Shown here: one piece after another, positions 18,202 through 26,969 of the stretch
Numbering within the stretch: the stretch's first letter is position 1
Layout of the letters: every line of letters starts with the position of its first letter
Source of the DNA: an uncultured Polaribacter sp.
GTDB taxonomy: Bacteria; Bacteroidota; Bacteroidia; Flavobacteriales; Flavobacteriaceae
NCBI RefSeq assembly: GCF_947496195.1
Contig: NZ_CANMBY010000001.1
Coordinates: 1,534,988-1,598,987 of the forward strand
Direction of reading: 5' to 3'
DNA: 64,000 bases
The notes under the pieces: generated by a model
Told to the model about the DNA's origin: nothing
The model's input: the letters and a program-made list of their open reading frames with translations, nothing else
Database searches by the model: none
Program-made: the position numbers and the translations under genes

Positions 18202-20520
18202 ATGAGACCTACAATTAATAAGATTGCTGTAGCAATGCTTGTTGTTACCTTTATGCAAGCTACTACAGTCGCTCAATCAAAAACTCAAAAAAACTCAAAA
18301 TTAACTTATCAAAAAGTATTAGATAAATACTATGCAGCTTTAGGTGGTAAAGAAAAATTGAAAAAAGTCAATAATAAGTTGATGAAATTCTCTTCTAAAA
18401 TTTCTACAGAAGTTTCTGGAAAGACCACAAAAATGACTACTAAAAATATTATGGCTGTTAATAAAGATGGTAAGTATTTAATGTTAACTGGCGATGAAAA
18501 AGATTTACTAACTAAAATTTATTTTGATGGTGAAAAAGGATATACTTATTTAAAAGCCTTAAATTCTAAAACAAATTTTGATGACAATTTAAATAAAATA
18601 TATAAGAATCTCTCTAATACAATGTTAAATGGATTAGAAGCTGAAAGTATACAATATTTACCAAAAGTGACCACAGATTCACTTAGAGGAAAACAATATC
18701 ATGTAATTGAAAGTTTTACAGAAGCTAACAATCAAATAATAAAATCTAAAATGTATTTTGATACTAAAACTGGGTTATTATACGCAACTTTTGGTACAGG
18801 AGCAGGAACAAAAACAGAATCTTTTCATCTAGATTACAAAGATATAAATGGCTTTTTAACTTCTATGAATACTATAGTAGTTTCTGATTTAGGAAATGGT
18901 ATGAAGTCTATTATTTCGACTGTTTACGAAGAATATAATTATAATGGCTTTTTAGATTCTTATTTTACAGAAGATATTTCTGTTTCAGTGCAGCAATTAA
19001 ATTCAATTACAGTTTCTAATGAAAGACATCAAAAAGGTTTAGCGACTTTAGGATTAACATCTGGAACTGTACCAGATAAAATTGATAACATTAGTATTAC
19101 AAATAAACCTGTAGTTGTTGGAAATAGTTTAAGAGATATAGCCTATAAAGAAATATTAGAAAATAAAAAGAACGATTCAACTCAACTAGTTTCAAATAAT
19201 ACGAATACTATAAAATCAGTAGGAGTAAAGACTAAAGTAAAAGATTTACAAGATGATTATAACAGTTTTGAAGATCTAAAATATAGAAGGAGTTCTCTTT
19301 ATACAATGATGATTAACGATCCTGGAAGAGAAAGAAATAACATCATTAGAAATGCTTTTGGAAATACAGAATTATCAACAAAATTTAATGACCATAACAT
19401 TGGTCCTTATTTAATTTCTGGTAAAGAAGCCGAAAAAGATCAAGTGCCTAGAATTGAAGCTTATTTAAATGAAAATAATGTTGCCAAAGAATTAATTGCT
19501 AAATGGTTTAATAGAGATTCTAATGGTAATTTTAATATGGATTTAGTAGCAGAAAGAGGGCAGTATAATGCATCAGACTTAAATGTGCAAATCGCAAAAA
19601 ATTCTAAAAGAGGAGCCGCAATTTTAAAAGATGCAGGAGAAGAATTAATAGGTAACACATTTGTTATTGTCTATGATTATAAATACACCAATAAAGAAAA
19701 GACAGCAAAAAAGAGAGGTGGTTTTTTAAAAGCTATTTCTTCTATAGCCTCAATAGCTGGTGCAGATGATGTTTCATTAATTACAGATGGAGTTAAAATG
19801 GCTTCAGATGTTGTAGGTAAGGGGTACTTTGTAAGAACAACTTCGTATTTATACAAATTAGTTTGGGATGATGAGACAGCTAATACATTTTATACAGAAA
19901 TGTGGGTTGATAAAGATAATCCAGATCAATCAAAAAAAGAAGCCTTTGAAAAATCGAACTTATTTAAATTAAAATACGTTGGTAGTGAAATAAGTAGAAC
20001 AAATTTACAATCAACTATTTTTACATCTAAAAGTAATGATCAATTAATTGAAATAGCTACAACAAGAGCCGTAGATAAAAATATAGGTAAACTTCAAAGA
20101 AAATTTGAAGAATTTAGAGTTAAAACTCCACTATTGTCTGGAGATCCGATTTCTGCAAAAATAGGAACTAAAGAAGGTCTTGAGAGAGGTGATAAATTTG
20201 AAGTTTTAGAGCAGCTGGTAGATGAAGATGGATTTACTTCTTACAAAAGAGTAGGTACAATTACTGTAGACCCAAGAAATATTTGGGATAATGCCTATTT
20301 AGCTAACGAACAAGAAGAAGCAGCTGAAAAAAAACCAGAGAAAAAAAGTAACACAAAAAATATGTTTTCTGTTTTCTCTAGTAAGAAAAAAGATAAAAAG
20401 GATAAGAAAAATAAAAAATCTAAGAAAGAAGAAGAAAAAGTAGAAAAACCAAATTACACAATATTTAAAGGTAAAAAAGGTAAATACGCTTCAGGAATGT
20501 TAATAAGACAAATAAATTAA
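18202..20520 (+). CDS. Large exported protein with LolA-like N-terminal region, first gene of the five-gene cluster
   Basis: The 772-residue product starts at ATG 18202, where a signal peptide (1-25, ending T-V-A-Q) begins. An in-frame start at 18070 would add 44 residues before it and is unlikely. Residues about 30-260 resemble the LolA/LppX-like lipid-binding fold, with opening Y-x-x-A-L-G-G-K-E-K-L. A second conserved block (about 440-680) contains L-V-A-E-R-G-Q-Y-N-A-S-D. A Lys-rich low-complexity linker lies at about 710-750, before a short C-terminal module. The function is unknown. The next gene starts 4 bases after the stop. Confidence 0.75.
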   Translation: MRPTINKIAVAMLVVTFMQATTVAQSKTQKNSKLTYQKVLDKYYAALGGKEKLKKVNNKLMKFSSKISTEVSGKTTKMTTKNIMAVNKDGKYLMLTGDEKDLLTKIYFDGEKGYTYLKALNSKTNFDDNLNKIYKNLSNTMLNGLEAESIQYLPKVTTDSLRGKQYHVIESFTEANNQIIKSKMYFDTKTGLLYATFGTGAGTKTESFHLDYKDINGFLTSMNTIVVSDLGNGMKSIISTVYEEYNYNGFLDSYFTEDISVSVQQLNSITVSNERHQKGLATLGLTSGTVPDKIDNISITNKPVVVGNSLRDIAYKEILENKKNDSTQLVSNNTNTIKSVGVKTKVKDLQDDYNSFEDLKYRRSSLYTMMINDPGRERNNIIRNAFGNTELSTKFNDHNIGPYLISGKEAEKDQVPRIEAYLNENNVAKELIAKWFNRDSNGNFNMDLVAERGQYNASDLNVQIAKNSKRGAAILKDAGEELIGNTFVIVYDYKYTNKEKTAKKRGGFLKAISSIASIAGADDVSLITDGVKMASDVVGKGYFVRTTSYLYKLVWDDETANTFYTEMWVDKDNPDQSKKEAFEKSNLFKLKYVGSEISRTNLQSTIFTSKSNDQLIEIATTRAVDKNIGKLQRKFEEFRVKTPLLSGDPISAKIGTKEGLERGDKFEVLEQLVDEDGFTSYKRVGTITVDPRNIWDNAYLANEQEEAAEKKPEKKSNTKNMFSVFSSKKKDKKDKKNKKSKKEEEKVEKPNYTIFKGKKGKYASGMLIRQIN

Positions 20521-20524
20521 AATA

Positions 20525-21064
20525 ATGGCAAATAATAAATTAAATCTTTTAGTGATATTGCTTTTTGTTTCAACAATTGTTTTTTCTCAAGGAAAAAGAA
20601 GAACAAGCGAGAAACAAAATATGAAATGGAATTATGATCTTGAATGCGTAGGCGTTGGAAATCAAGGAGAATATTTGGTTAAAGTCTTTTCATTTTACAG
20701 AAAGAAAAAAAGAAAAGGACTAGATTTAGAATTAGCAAAAAAGAATGCCTTACATGGTATTATTTTTAAAGGAATAAACTCTAAAAGTAGAGATTGTGTT
20801 TCACAACCTGCACTTATTAAAGATGCCAATGTAGAGGAGCAAAAAAGTGAATATTTCGATTCATTTTTTAAAGAAGGAGGTAAGTACAAAAAGTTTGTAA
20901 ACTTAACCACTGGAGGTGCTGTTGAATCTGGAGATAGAATGCAAGTAAGAATAGGAAAGAAAAAGTATCTAAAAGTTGGTTTGGTTATTTCTGTTAATAA
21001 AGACTTATTAAGAAAAGAGTTAGAAGCTGCAGGTATAATTAGAAAACTAAACGCAGGATTTTAA
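20525..21064 (+). CDS. Exported protein, paralogue of the next gene
   Basis: A 179-residue protein with a signal peptide (1-22, ending V-F-S-Q). It is clearly related to the following gene. Shared positions include Y-D-x-E-C, G-E-x-L-V, A-x-K-x-A followed by F-K-G-I, C-x-x-x-P, F-F-K-x-x-G-K-x-x-K-F-V and a closing L-R-K. The helix with repeated Ala and Lys recalls the domain of LPP20/FlgT-like envelope proteins, but this is only a resemblance. Two conserved Cys could form a disulfide. The spacing of 4 bases on the 5' side and 11 on the 3' side indicates one operon. Confidence 0.75.
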   Translation: MANNKLNLLVILLFVSTIVFSQGKRRTSEKQNMKWNYDLECVGVGNQGEYLVKVFSFYRKKKRKGLDLELAKKNALHGIIFKGINSKSRDCVSQPALIKDANVEEQKSEYFDSFFKEGGKYKKFVNLTTGGAVESGDRMQVRIGKKKYLKVGLVISVNKDLLRKELEAAGIIRKLNAGF

Positions 21065-21075
21065 AGGTGATTATT

Positions 21076-21558
21076 ATGAAAAGAATATTATATATAACTT
21101 TTTTAAGTTTAACTATTACAACATTAGTTTCTTGTGGATCAAGACAAGTACCCAAAGTAATATCTGGATATTATAGTTATGATACAGAATGTATTAGAAA
21201 AGATGCAGGAGGAGAAATGCTTGTTAGAGCTTGGGGTAAAGGCCTTAATCAAAAAGAAGCTGAACTTGATGCTAGAAAGAAAGCTGTAGACGATTTATTG
21301 TTTAAAGGAATTCGAGGTACAGATGATTGTAGTATCAATCCAATTATTTCTAATCCAAACGCTAAAGAAGATGCAGAAAGAAAAATGTATAGATTTTTTA
21401 AAGACAAAGGTAAATTTAGAAAATTTGTCTCACGTGCTAAAGCAGAAAAATTAGACGAAAAAGAAATAGGGCAAGGACAAAAAGCATATGGTTTGTATTT
21501 TACTGTAGATACAAGAGAACTAAGAAAACTTTTTGTTAGAAAATTAAAAAATAAATAG
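21076..21558 (+). CDS. Lipoprotein paralogue in the export cluster
   Basis: A 160-residue lipoprotein with a signal peptide ending V-S-C-G. I chose ATG 21076 over the GTG at 21067 because an AAAGGTGA ribosome-binding-like stretch (21063-21070) fits the ATG. The mature part is the same domain as in the preceding gene: Y-D-T-E-C, G-E-M-L-V, A-R-K-K-A, F-K-G-I and F-F-K-D-K-G-K-F-R-K-F-V. One paralogue is lipid-anchored and the other soluble, which suggests a membrane-proximal and a diffusible partner (inference). Its stop touches the next ATG. Confidence 0.76.
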   Translation: MKRILYITFLSLTITTLVSCGSRQVPKVISGYYSYDTECIRKDAGGEMLVRAWGKGLNQKEAELDARKKAVDDLLFKGIRGTDDCSINPIISNPNAKEDAERKMYRFFKDKGKFRKFVSRAKAEKLDEKEIGQGQKAYGLYFTVDTRELRKLFVRKLKNK

Positions 21559-22518
21559 ATGAAAAAATTAACGCTTACCATATTATTGGTTGTAATTTGT
21601 TTTACAACATATTCTCAAGCAAAAAAGCCAACACTAATGGTTTTACCAAGTGATGCTTGGTGCATAGATAATGGTTATGTTATAGAATACGATAACCAAG
21701 GAATTAAAGAAGTTGTACCTGATTTTAAATCTGCATTTCAAAGAGATACAGACCTTTTACTTGTTATTAGTAAAATAAATGGTTTAATGGCGGAAAGAGG
21801 TTTTCCTCTAAAAAATGCAGAAACCGTATTAAAGAATATTAATAGCACTACTGCAATAGACAATATGAGATCTTCTAAAGAAGGTGGTTCACAAATTGCA
21901 GAATCACTTGTAGATCAGCTTCTAAACCAAGCTAAGGCAGATATTGTCATTCAGTTAACATGGACCGTCAATAAAGTAGGTCCAAAGAAAACACTAACCT
22001 TTAATATGCAAGGTTTAGATTCTTATACCAATAAACAAATTGCAACTGCAGCTGGTACAGGTGCTCAAACATTTTCATCAGAAGTTGTAGTTTTATTAGA
22101 AGAAGCAGTAATCTCATACATGGATAAATTTACCAACTCACTACAAGTGCATTTTGATGATCTTTTTGCAAACGGAAGAGAGGCTTCTATTCGTATAAAA
22201 AGATGGGATGATTGGGAGTTTGATCTTGAATCTTATTTTGGAAAAGATGATGAAGAGTTGGGTATTATTATAGAAGACTGGCTTGCAGATAATACTGTCA
22301 AAGGAAGATTTTCTACAACAGATGCTACAGAAAATATGATGGTTTTTGAACAAGTAAGAATTCCTTTGTATTACGATAGAAATGGCAGGCAAAGAGCCAT
22401 GGATACCAGACGTTTTGCAAGCAATCTAAGTAGGTTTTTAAGAGATAAGTTTGGTATTGAAAATAAATTAACAACAAGAGGATTGGGAGAAGCAACATTA
22501 ATTCTTGGAAGTAAATAA
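21559..22518 (+). CDS. DUF6175-like exported protein
   Basis: A 319-residue exported protein with a signal peptide (1-19, ending T-Y-S-Q). The mature start M-V-L-P-S-D-A-W-C resembles the DUF6175 family of Bacteroidota, whose function is unknown. The middle (about 100-220) contains A-D-I-V-I-Q-L-T-W and a helical stretch. This layout recalls the nucleotide-free CsgG/TolB-N-like fold of outer-membrane assembly proteins, but I cannot confirm it. The ATG directly follows the previous stop codon. Confidence 0.74.
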   Translation: MKKLTLTILLVVICFTTYSQAKKPTLMVLPSDAWCIDNGYVIEYDNQGIKEVVPDFKSAFQRDTDLLLVISKINGLMAERGFPLKNAETVLKNINSTTAIDNMRSSKEGGSQIAESLVDQLLNQAKADIVIQLTWTVNKVGPKKTLTFNMQGLDSYTNKQIATAAGTGAQTFSSEVVVLLEEAVISYMDKFTNSLQVHFDDLFANGREASIRIKRWDDWEFDLESYFGKDDEELGIIIEDWLADNTVKGRFSTTDATENMMVFEQVRIPLYYDRNGRQRAMDTRRFASNLSRFLRDKFGIENKLTTRGLGEATLILGSK

Positions 22519-22525
22519 AATAGAT

Positions 22526-23554
22526 ATGAAGAAATTATTAAATATTTTTGTTTTTGCTTGTATTATTTCGATAACACAAGTAAATGCTCAGAGAAATAAT
22601 CTTTCAGATAGTGAAAGAGTTAAGATTGTTCCTTATGTTCCACAACAAATAGAAAACATTTCTTTAATTGTTAGAAACAACCTGCAAAGTAAACTAGCAC
22701 AAATTGTTACTAAAAATGGTTTTGCAGGCTCAACAGGATTTACCAATAGATTTATTATTGTACCTAATATTTCTGTTTTAACAAAAGAAGTTGTTGCTGG
22801 AGCACCAACTAGAATTGCGTTAACTCTAGATGTAGCACTATTTGTCGGAGATGGAATTGATGGTACAAAATATTCAAGTACAAATATTACTGTACAAGGA
22901 GTTGGCATCAATGAAACTAAGGCATATATTTCTGCAATTAAAAATATTAAAGCAAACAATAAAGAAATTACAAACGTACTCGAAGATGCTAAATCTAGAA
23001 TTATTGACTACTATGATAATAATTGTAATTTTATTATAGCTGATATTGAAAAATATGAAGATGCAAGAGAACTTGATAAAGCTCTAGGTATGGCAATGTC
23101 AGTACCAACTGTGAGTAAGTCTTGTTACAAAAAAGCTGCTAGAAAAGTAAAACCAATTTTCGAGAAAATAATCAATACAGACTGTAAAGAATTAATGAAG
23201 AATGCCCAAATAGCTTGGAGTAAAGGAGAAGATTATGATGCTGCTAATGAAGCTGCAGTATTTTTACGTAAAATAGACCCTGCATCTTCATGCTATTCAG
23301 ATTTAGAAAGATTAGTTTCTGATATCAAAAAAGAATTAAGAAAAGATGAAAATGAAATAAAGGATGAGATTAAAGAAAATAAAGAATATAAAAGAAAGCA
23401 AGCAGAAAAGGAGTGGGACTTTATACTTCAAAAGCAACGTGATTTAACAGCTTATGAACTTAAAGAAATAGAAGCTTATAAACAGGTAAACATAGAAAGA
23501 GCTAAGAATCAAAAAAAGACAGATATTTATAATATAAAAGAGTGGTTTAAATAA
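22526..23554 (+). CDS. Exported protein with C-terminal coiled coil, last gene of the cluster
   Basis: The 342-residue product starts at ATG 22526, giving a signal peptide (1-21, ending V-N-A-Q). The first half (about 25-165) is a conserved alpha/beta domain with R-F-I-I-V-P and V-G-I-N-E-T-K-A-Y. The second half (about 170-270) looks like a TPR-type helical repeat region with paired Cys. The C-terminus (about 275-342) is a highly charged, Lys/Glu-rich coiled coil. No function is known. A strong bidirectional hairpin 26 bases downstream closes the operon. Confidence 0.74.
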   Translation: MKKLLNIFVFACIISITQVNAQRNNLSDSERVKIVPYVPQQIENISLIVRNNLQSKLAQIVTKNGFAGSTGFTNRFIIVPNISVLTKEVVAGAPTRIALTLDVALFVGDGIDGTKYSSTNITVQGVGINETKAYISAIKNIKANNKEITNVLEDAKSRIIDYYDNNCNFIIADIEKYEDARELDKALGMAMSVPTVSKSCYKKAARKVKPIFEKIINTDCKELMKNAQIAWSKGEDYDAANEAAVFLRKIDPASSCYSDLERLVSDIKKELRKDENEIKDEIKENKEYKRKQAEKEWDFILQKQRDLTAYELKEIEAYKQVNIERAKNQKKTDIYNIKEWFK

Positions 23555-23579
23555 AAAACATAAATTAAAATCATTATAT

Positions 23580-23618
23580 AAAAAAACCATCTTAGCTTAA
23601 TTCTAAGATGGTTTTTTT
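23580..23618. terminator. Bidirectional terminator closing the export cluster
   Basis: A 15-base stem (23581-23595 / 23603-23618, core CCATCTTAG/CTAAGATGG) has a 7-base loop and A/T runs on both sides. It serves the convergent genes ending at 23554 and 23639. Its left arm is the right copy of the 15-base direct repeat (23580-23594). Confidence 0.92.
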
Positions 23619-23638
23619 CAAATTTTTTTTAATGTAAA

Positions 23639-24019
23639 TTATTCTTGATCTAATTTTTTTGTAATATTAAAACCAATTAATAAAGAAGCTCCTGCACATA
23701 AAAATATAGATGCTACATAAAATGTTTCAGGACTTATATACATATCTGGTCTAGTATTATAAGGCCCATCATAAGCAAAGTTTAAAGCTAAAACTGCACC
23801 TAATAAAACACCTACTCCTATACCCATTGCTAATAAACCAAGGTTTAAAATTAAAACTTTCCAAAAAGGAGCAGCATTTTTGCTTCTTCCTTTCATAAAA
23901 ATACTTGCATCTGCTCCTTTTTCTATTAATGCTAATCTTTCTTTATTTCTTGTAGAAAAGTACAAATAGAAAACTCCAAAGATGCTTCCAAAAATTACTG
24001 CTAAAACTGCTACTTCCAT
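23639..24019 (-). CDS. Small membrane protein, DUF6249-like
   Basis: A 126-residue protein with an N-terminal membrane segment (about 3-22). A short cytosolic stretch with R-N-K-E-R-L-A-L-I-E-K-G-A-D follows, then two more membrane segments (about 50-75 and 98-117). The E-R-x-x-L-I-E-K-G block is the hallmark of the DUF6249 group found beside ECF sigma factors in Bacteroidota. It is divergent from the sigma gene and has its own ECF-type promoter at 24062-24092, so it is probably a target of that sigma factor. Confidence 0.78.
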   Translation of the reverse strand: MEVAVLAVIFGSIFGVFYLYFSTRNKERLALIEKGADASIFMKGRSKNAAPFWKVLILNLGLLAMGIGVGVLLGAVLALNFAYDGPYNTRPDMYISPETFYVASIFLCAGASLLIGFNITKKLDQE

Positions 24020-24061
24020 ATGATTTGATTTTTAAATGGTTAATTTTATATTGTTTGTAGC

Positions 24062-24092
24062 TTTGACGAATCATTTTACAAAGAGGTTACAA
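24062..24092 (-). promoter_or_regulatory. ECF-type promoter for the DUF6249-like gene
   Basis: On the minus strand, TTGTAACC (24092-24085) is followed by a 16-base spacer and CGTCAAA (24068-24062). The AAC of the -35 and CGTC of the -10 are typical of ECF sigma promoters. The same arrangement drives the sigma gene on the other strand. Confidence 0.75.
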
Positions 24093-24122
24093 AAAAAATA
24101 AAAATAATTTTTTTAATAAATA

Positions 24123-24153
24123 TTGTAACCTTTATTTAATAATATATGTCAAA
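24123..24153 (+). promoter_or_regulatory. ECF-type autoregulatory promoter for the sigma gene
   Basis: TTGTAACC (24123-24130), a 16-base spacer and TGTCAAA (24147-24153) match the divergent promoter in all but one base outside the spacer. A start about 7 bases after the -10 would fall within a few bases of the ATG at 24160, so the transcript would be nearly leaderless. Confidence 0.75.
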
Positions 24154-24159
24154 TAGAAA

Positions 24160-24744
24160 ATGACTGCAACTAAAGACCAACTATATATTAATAAAGTCAT
24201 CAATGGAGATGCAAGTGCTTTTGCATATCTTGTTGATACTTATAAAAATATGGTGTTTAGTTTAGCATATAAAATGACAAAGAATAAAGAAGAAGCAGAA
24301 GAAGTAAGTCAAGATACTTTTATAAAAGCTTTTAAAAATTTATCTAATTTTAAAGGCGATTCTAAATTTTCTACTTGGTTATATAGAATTTGTTATCATA
24401 CAACTTTAGATGCTATTAAAAAGAATAAAAAAAACAATTACACTTTTGAAATAAACGAAGTTACTTACAATCAAATACAATCAGTAGAAACAATTTTACA
24501 AGGTATAGAAAGAAAAGAACGTTCAGTAATCATGGACAAATGTCTAATGAAATTACCAGACGAAGAACGTAGTATTCTTTGGATGTTTTATTATGATGAG
24601 TTATCTTTAAAAGAAATAATTGAAGTTACTAATTTTTCTGAAGCCAATTTAAAAGTAAAACTACATAGAGCAAGAAAAAAATTATTGACAATTGTAGAGA
24701 AAAATATAGAACCAGAAATGATAGAAAATTATGGGAGAAAATAA
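24160..24744 (+). CDS. ECF-type RNA polymerase sigma factor
   Basis: A 194-residue sigma-70 family factor. Region 2 (about 20-90) contains the D-T-Y-K-N-M-V-F-S and F-S-T-W-L-Y-R-I core-binding and promoter-melting segments. Region 4 (about 130-185) is a helix-turn-helix with L-P-D-E-E-R-S and L-S-L-K-E-I. No region 1 or 3 is present, as in ECF factors. A matching ECF promoter lies directly upstream, indicating autoregulation. The gene overlaps the putative anti-sigma gene by 14 bases. Confidence 0.94.
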   Translation: MTATKDQLYINKVINGDASAFAYLVDTYKNMVFSLAYKMTKNKEEAEEVSQDTFIKAFKNLSNFKGDSKFSTWLYRICYHTTLDAIKKNKKNNYTFEINEVTYNQIQSVETILQGIERKERSVIMDKCLMKLPDEERSILWMFYYDELSLKEIIEVTNFSEANLKVKLHRARKKLLTIVEKNIEPEMIENYGRK

Positions 24745-25141
24745 ACACATAAAAGAGTTAGATGATTTTTCTAAAAAATATATAAAAGATATTGATACAG
24801 AAAAATTATCACCAGAATTTACTAGTGAATTAATGAAAAAAATTCAAGTATTGAATGTATATAAAGTACAACCTTTTACACCTTTAATTTCTAAAAAAGT
24901 TTGGTTTTTAATTGGTTTGCTTCTTGTTGCAATTTTATCTATTCCTTTTAATTCTAATGAAGAAAGTATTTTAAGTGTACCAGAATTAGGTGTTACTTTT
25001 TTAAATAAATTTCAGTTTTCTAATTTGTTTGAAAGCGTTTCTATTTCTAATACTACTTTTTCTATCATTTGCTTGTTTGGCCTTATGATTTTTATTCAGT
25101 TTATTTATCTAAAAAAATATTTTGAAAGTAGAATACATTAG
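24731..25141 (+). CDS. Putative membrane anti-sigma factor
   Basis: A 136-residue protein starting inside the end of the sigma gene. The N-terminal 55 residues are charged and helical, as in anti-sigma domains, but the zinc motif H-x-x-x-C-x-x-C is absent. Two membrane segments follow (about 56-73 and 108-126). Assignment rests on position and topology, not sequence similarity. The stop codon overlaps the stop of the convergent channel gene (TTAG at 25138-25141). Confidence 0.65.
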   Translation: MGENKHIKELDDFSKKYIKDIDTEKLSPEFTSELMKKIQVLNVYKVQPFTPLISKKVWFLIGLLLVAILSIPFNSNEESILSVPELGVTFLNKFQFSNLFESVSISNTTFSIICLFGLMIFIQFIYLKKYFESRIH

Positions 25142-25752
25142 TATTTCAGGTTGTATTTTTTATGAAACCATTTGGAGTGAAAGTAACATAAAGGGCCTAA
25201 AAAAACATAAATAAAACCAGGAAAACCAAAAAGTAAGCCTATTCTTAAAGTAGCAAAAATAAAAGAAATTAAGGCTACCAACACAAACACAAAAAAATGT
25301 CGAGAGTAGAAAAGTAATTTTAAATCATTTGTTTTTTTATATGCTCTTAAATACATAAAACAGAAACATAAAAAAATTAATAGAAAACCAGAGCTATACA
25401 TTTGAAATATACTTGCAAATTTTTCAATACTTATTCTAACACCACCTGTACCAGTATTTATTAAAGAACGAATAGGAAAAATATAGAAGAGTACAGTAAA
25501 TAAAAGCACCATATTAAAGGCAATAATCCAATTATCAATAAAATCTGTTCTTCTAAAGTAATTATAGTGTACTTTCCAAATTGCCATCATTACAAAAAAA
25601 CTTACAGCAAAACTTATTAAGTTGGGTAGTTCATCTTGAAAAGAAGTAATTGTTGCATTGTTGCCAATTGTTACTACCATTAAAGTAGCTGCAAAAGCAA
25701 ATACTCCATCACTAACACTTTCTAATCTATTTTTTGAATGAAGAAATTTCAT
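25138..25752 (-). CDS. TMEM175-family (DUF1211) potassium channel-like protein
   Basis: A 204-residue integral membrane protein with about six hydrophobic segments. The first helix carries R-L-E-S-V-S-D-G-V-F-A-F-A, the signature of bacterial TMEM175 channels (consensus R-x-x-x-F-S-D-G-V-F-A-I). Here the Phe before Ser-Asp is replaced by Val. The family forms leaky potassium channels from one six-helix repeat. It is a single gene between the sigma operon and the beta-propeller gene, 5 bases from the latter's stop. Confidence 0.85.
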   Translation of the reverse strand: MKFLHSKNRLESVSDGVFAFAATLMVVTIGNNATITSFQDELPNLISFAVSFFVMMAIWKVHYNYFRRTDFIDNWIIAFNMVLLFTVLFYIFPIRSLINTGTGGVRISIEKFASIFQMYSSGFLLIFLCFCFMYLRAYKKTNDLKLLFYSRHFFVFVLVALISFIFATLRIGLLFGFPGFIYVFLGPLCYFHSKWFHKKYNLKY

Positions 25753-25757
25753 AGTAA

Positions 25758-26939
25758 TTACATAAAAGTTACACTTACAATTTTACCGTTTTTAATACTA
25801 TAAATAGCTACTGCTTTAAATGTTCTTCCATTTGCAGTTACTAATTCGTGATCTATAACTTTGTCTTTAAATACAATTCGTTTTAAAATTTTGCAATGTA
25901 AATCTGGTGTATTTTTAAAATACGAATCATAGTTTTCTCTCATTTTTTCTAAACCCTCATAACTTAAAGTATTTGGAAATCGATAGACTTTTACGTTTTT
26001 AGCAAATGGTTTTAAAAAAGCATTAATATCTCTATTATTGTATCCAATAAGTTGTTCTTCAGCTAAATATCTAGGTGAAACTTCTGCTACAATTGCAATT
26101 TTTGTTCCTTCACTATTAACAGCCATTCTAGAAATGTTGTTGATGTTTTCATCAGAAAAACTAAAGAATAATTTGGGGTTTTTATCTGTTTTGGGATTAA
26201 ATTGATAAATAGTAGATTGGTTGGGTAAAAGCAAAGTTCCATTAGGTAACCAAGTAACATCTTCTGTCTTGCCAACAGAAGTAATAGTTTTTATTTCTTT
26301 TGTTCTTGGGTTTAAAGATTTCAATAACCAATACTTATCATTCTCCTTACTTATAAAACTCATTAATTCTGTATTTGGAATCTTATGTACAGAACGTCCT
26401 ACATTTTTTGCAACAGTTGTATTTGTTTTACTTTTTAAATCAGATATAATGAGATGTAAACTATCATTTACAATAACTGAAGCTACAAGCGTATTTTCAT
26501 CAAACCATGCAGGATATGCAACTTTTAAATCAGGAATTAGTTCAGTGCTTTTTTTTGATTTACGATCATATTTATAAAAACGCTGTAAACCATCATTATC
26601 TAAACGAACAGCTGAAATTTGACTTGAATTTGGAATTCTTTGTGGTGAATATTCTCCTCCATTAGGTGTGTTTGATCTATAATTTAAATTTTTATTTGTT
26701 GAATTTAGATTACTTAAAACAATTTCTGTTTGTCCATTCTTTTCTGAAGCAAAAAGTACCATATCATTTTCATAAAAAAAAGGCTGGCTATCATAACCAG
26801 TGTTTTTAGATATATTTTTACCATTTTTTAAAATATAGGATTCCCCTTTTTTTACAATATCAAAAACATGAATTTCTGTATTGGTTTGTGATAAAACTGA
26901 AGAAGAGATAAAAAATATAATGAGAATAAAAATTTTCAT
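25758..26939 (-). CDS. Exported TolB-like beta-propeller protein with SnoaL-like C-terminus
   Basis: A 393-residue protein starting at ATG 26939, which gives a signal peptide (1-17, ending V-L-S-Q). A TTG six codons upstream is less likely. Residues about 30-275 are a series of WD40/TolB-like blades (PD40-type) with repeated short strands. The last about 110 residues resemble a SnoaL/NTF2-like domain, with F-K-D-K-V-I-D-H-E and a closing I-V-S-V-T-F-M. The function is unknown. It probably acts in the periplasm, and it is followed by the channel gene. Confidence 0.75.
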   Translation of the reverse strand: MKIFILIIFFISSSVLSQTNTEIHVFDIVKKGESYILKNGKNISKNTGYDSQPFFYENDMVLFASEKNGQTEIVLSNLNSTNKNLNYRSNTPNGGEYSPQRIPNSSQISAVRLDNDGLQRFYKYDRKSKKSTELIPDLKVAYPAWFDENTLVASVIVNDSLHLIISDLKSKTNTTVAKNVGRSVHKIPNTELMSFISKENDKYWLLKSLNPRTKEIKTITSVGKTEDVTWLPNGTLLLPNQSTIYQFNPKTDKNPKLFFSFSDENINNISRMAVNSEGTKIAIVAEVSPRYLAEEQLIGYNNRDINAFLKPFAKNVKVYRFPNTLSYEGLEKMRENYDSYFKNTPDLHCKILKRIVFKDKVIDHELVTANGRTFKAVAIYSIKNGKIVSVTFM

Positions 26940-26969
26940 AAAAAACGATTTTCTCAAATATAATAAATT

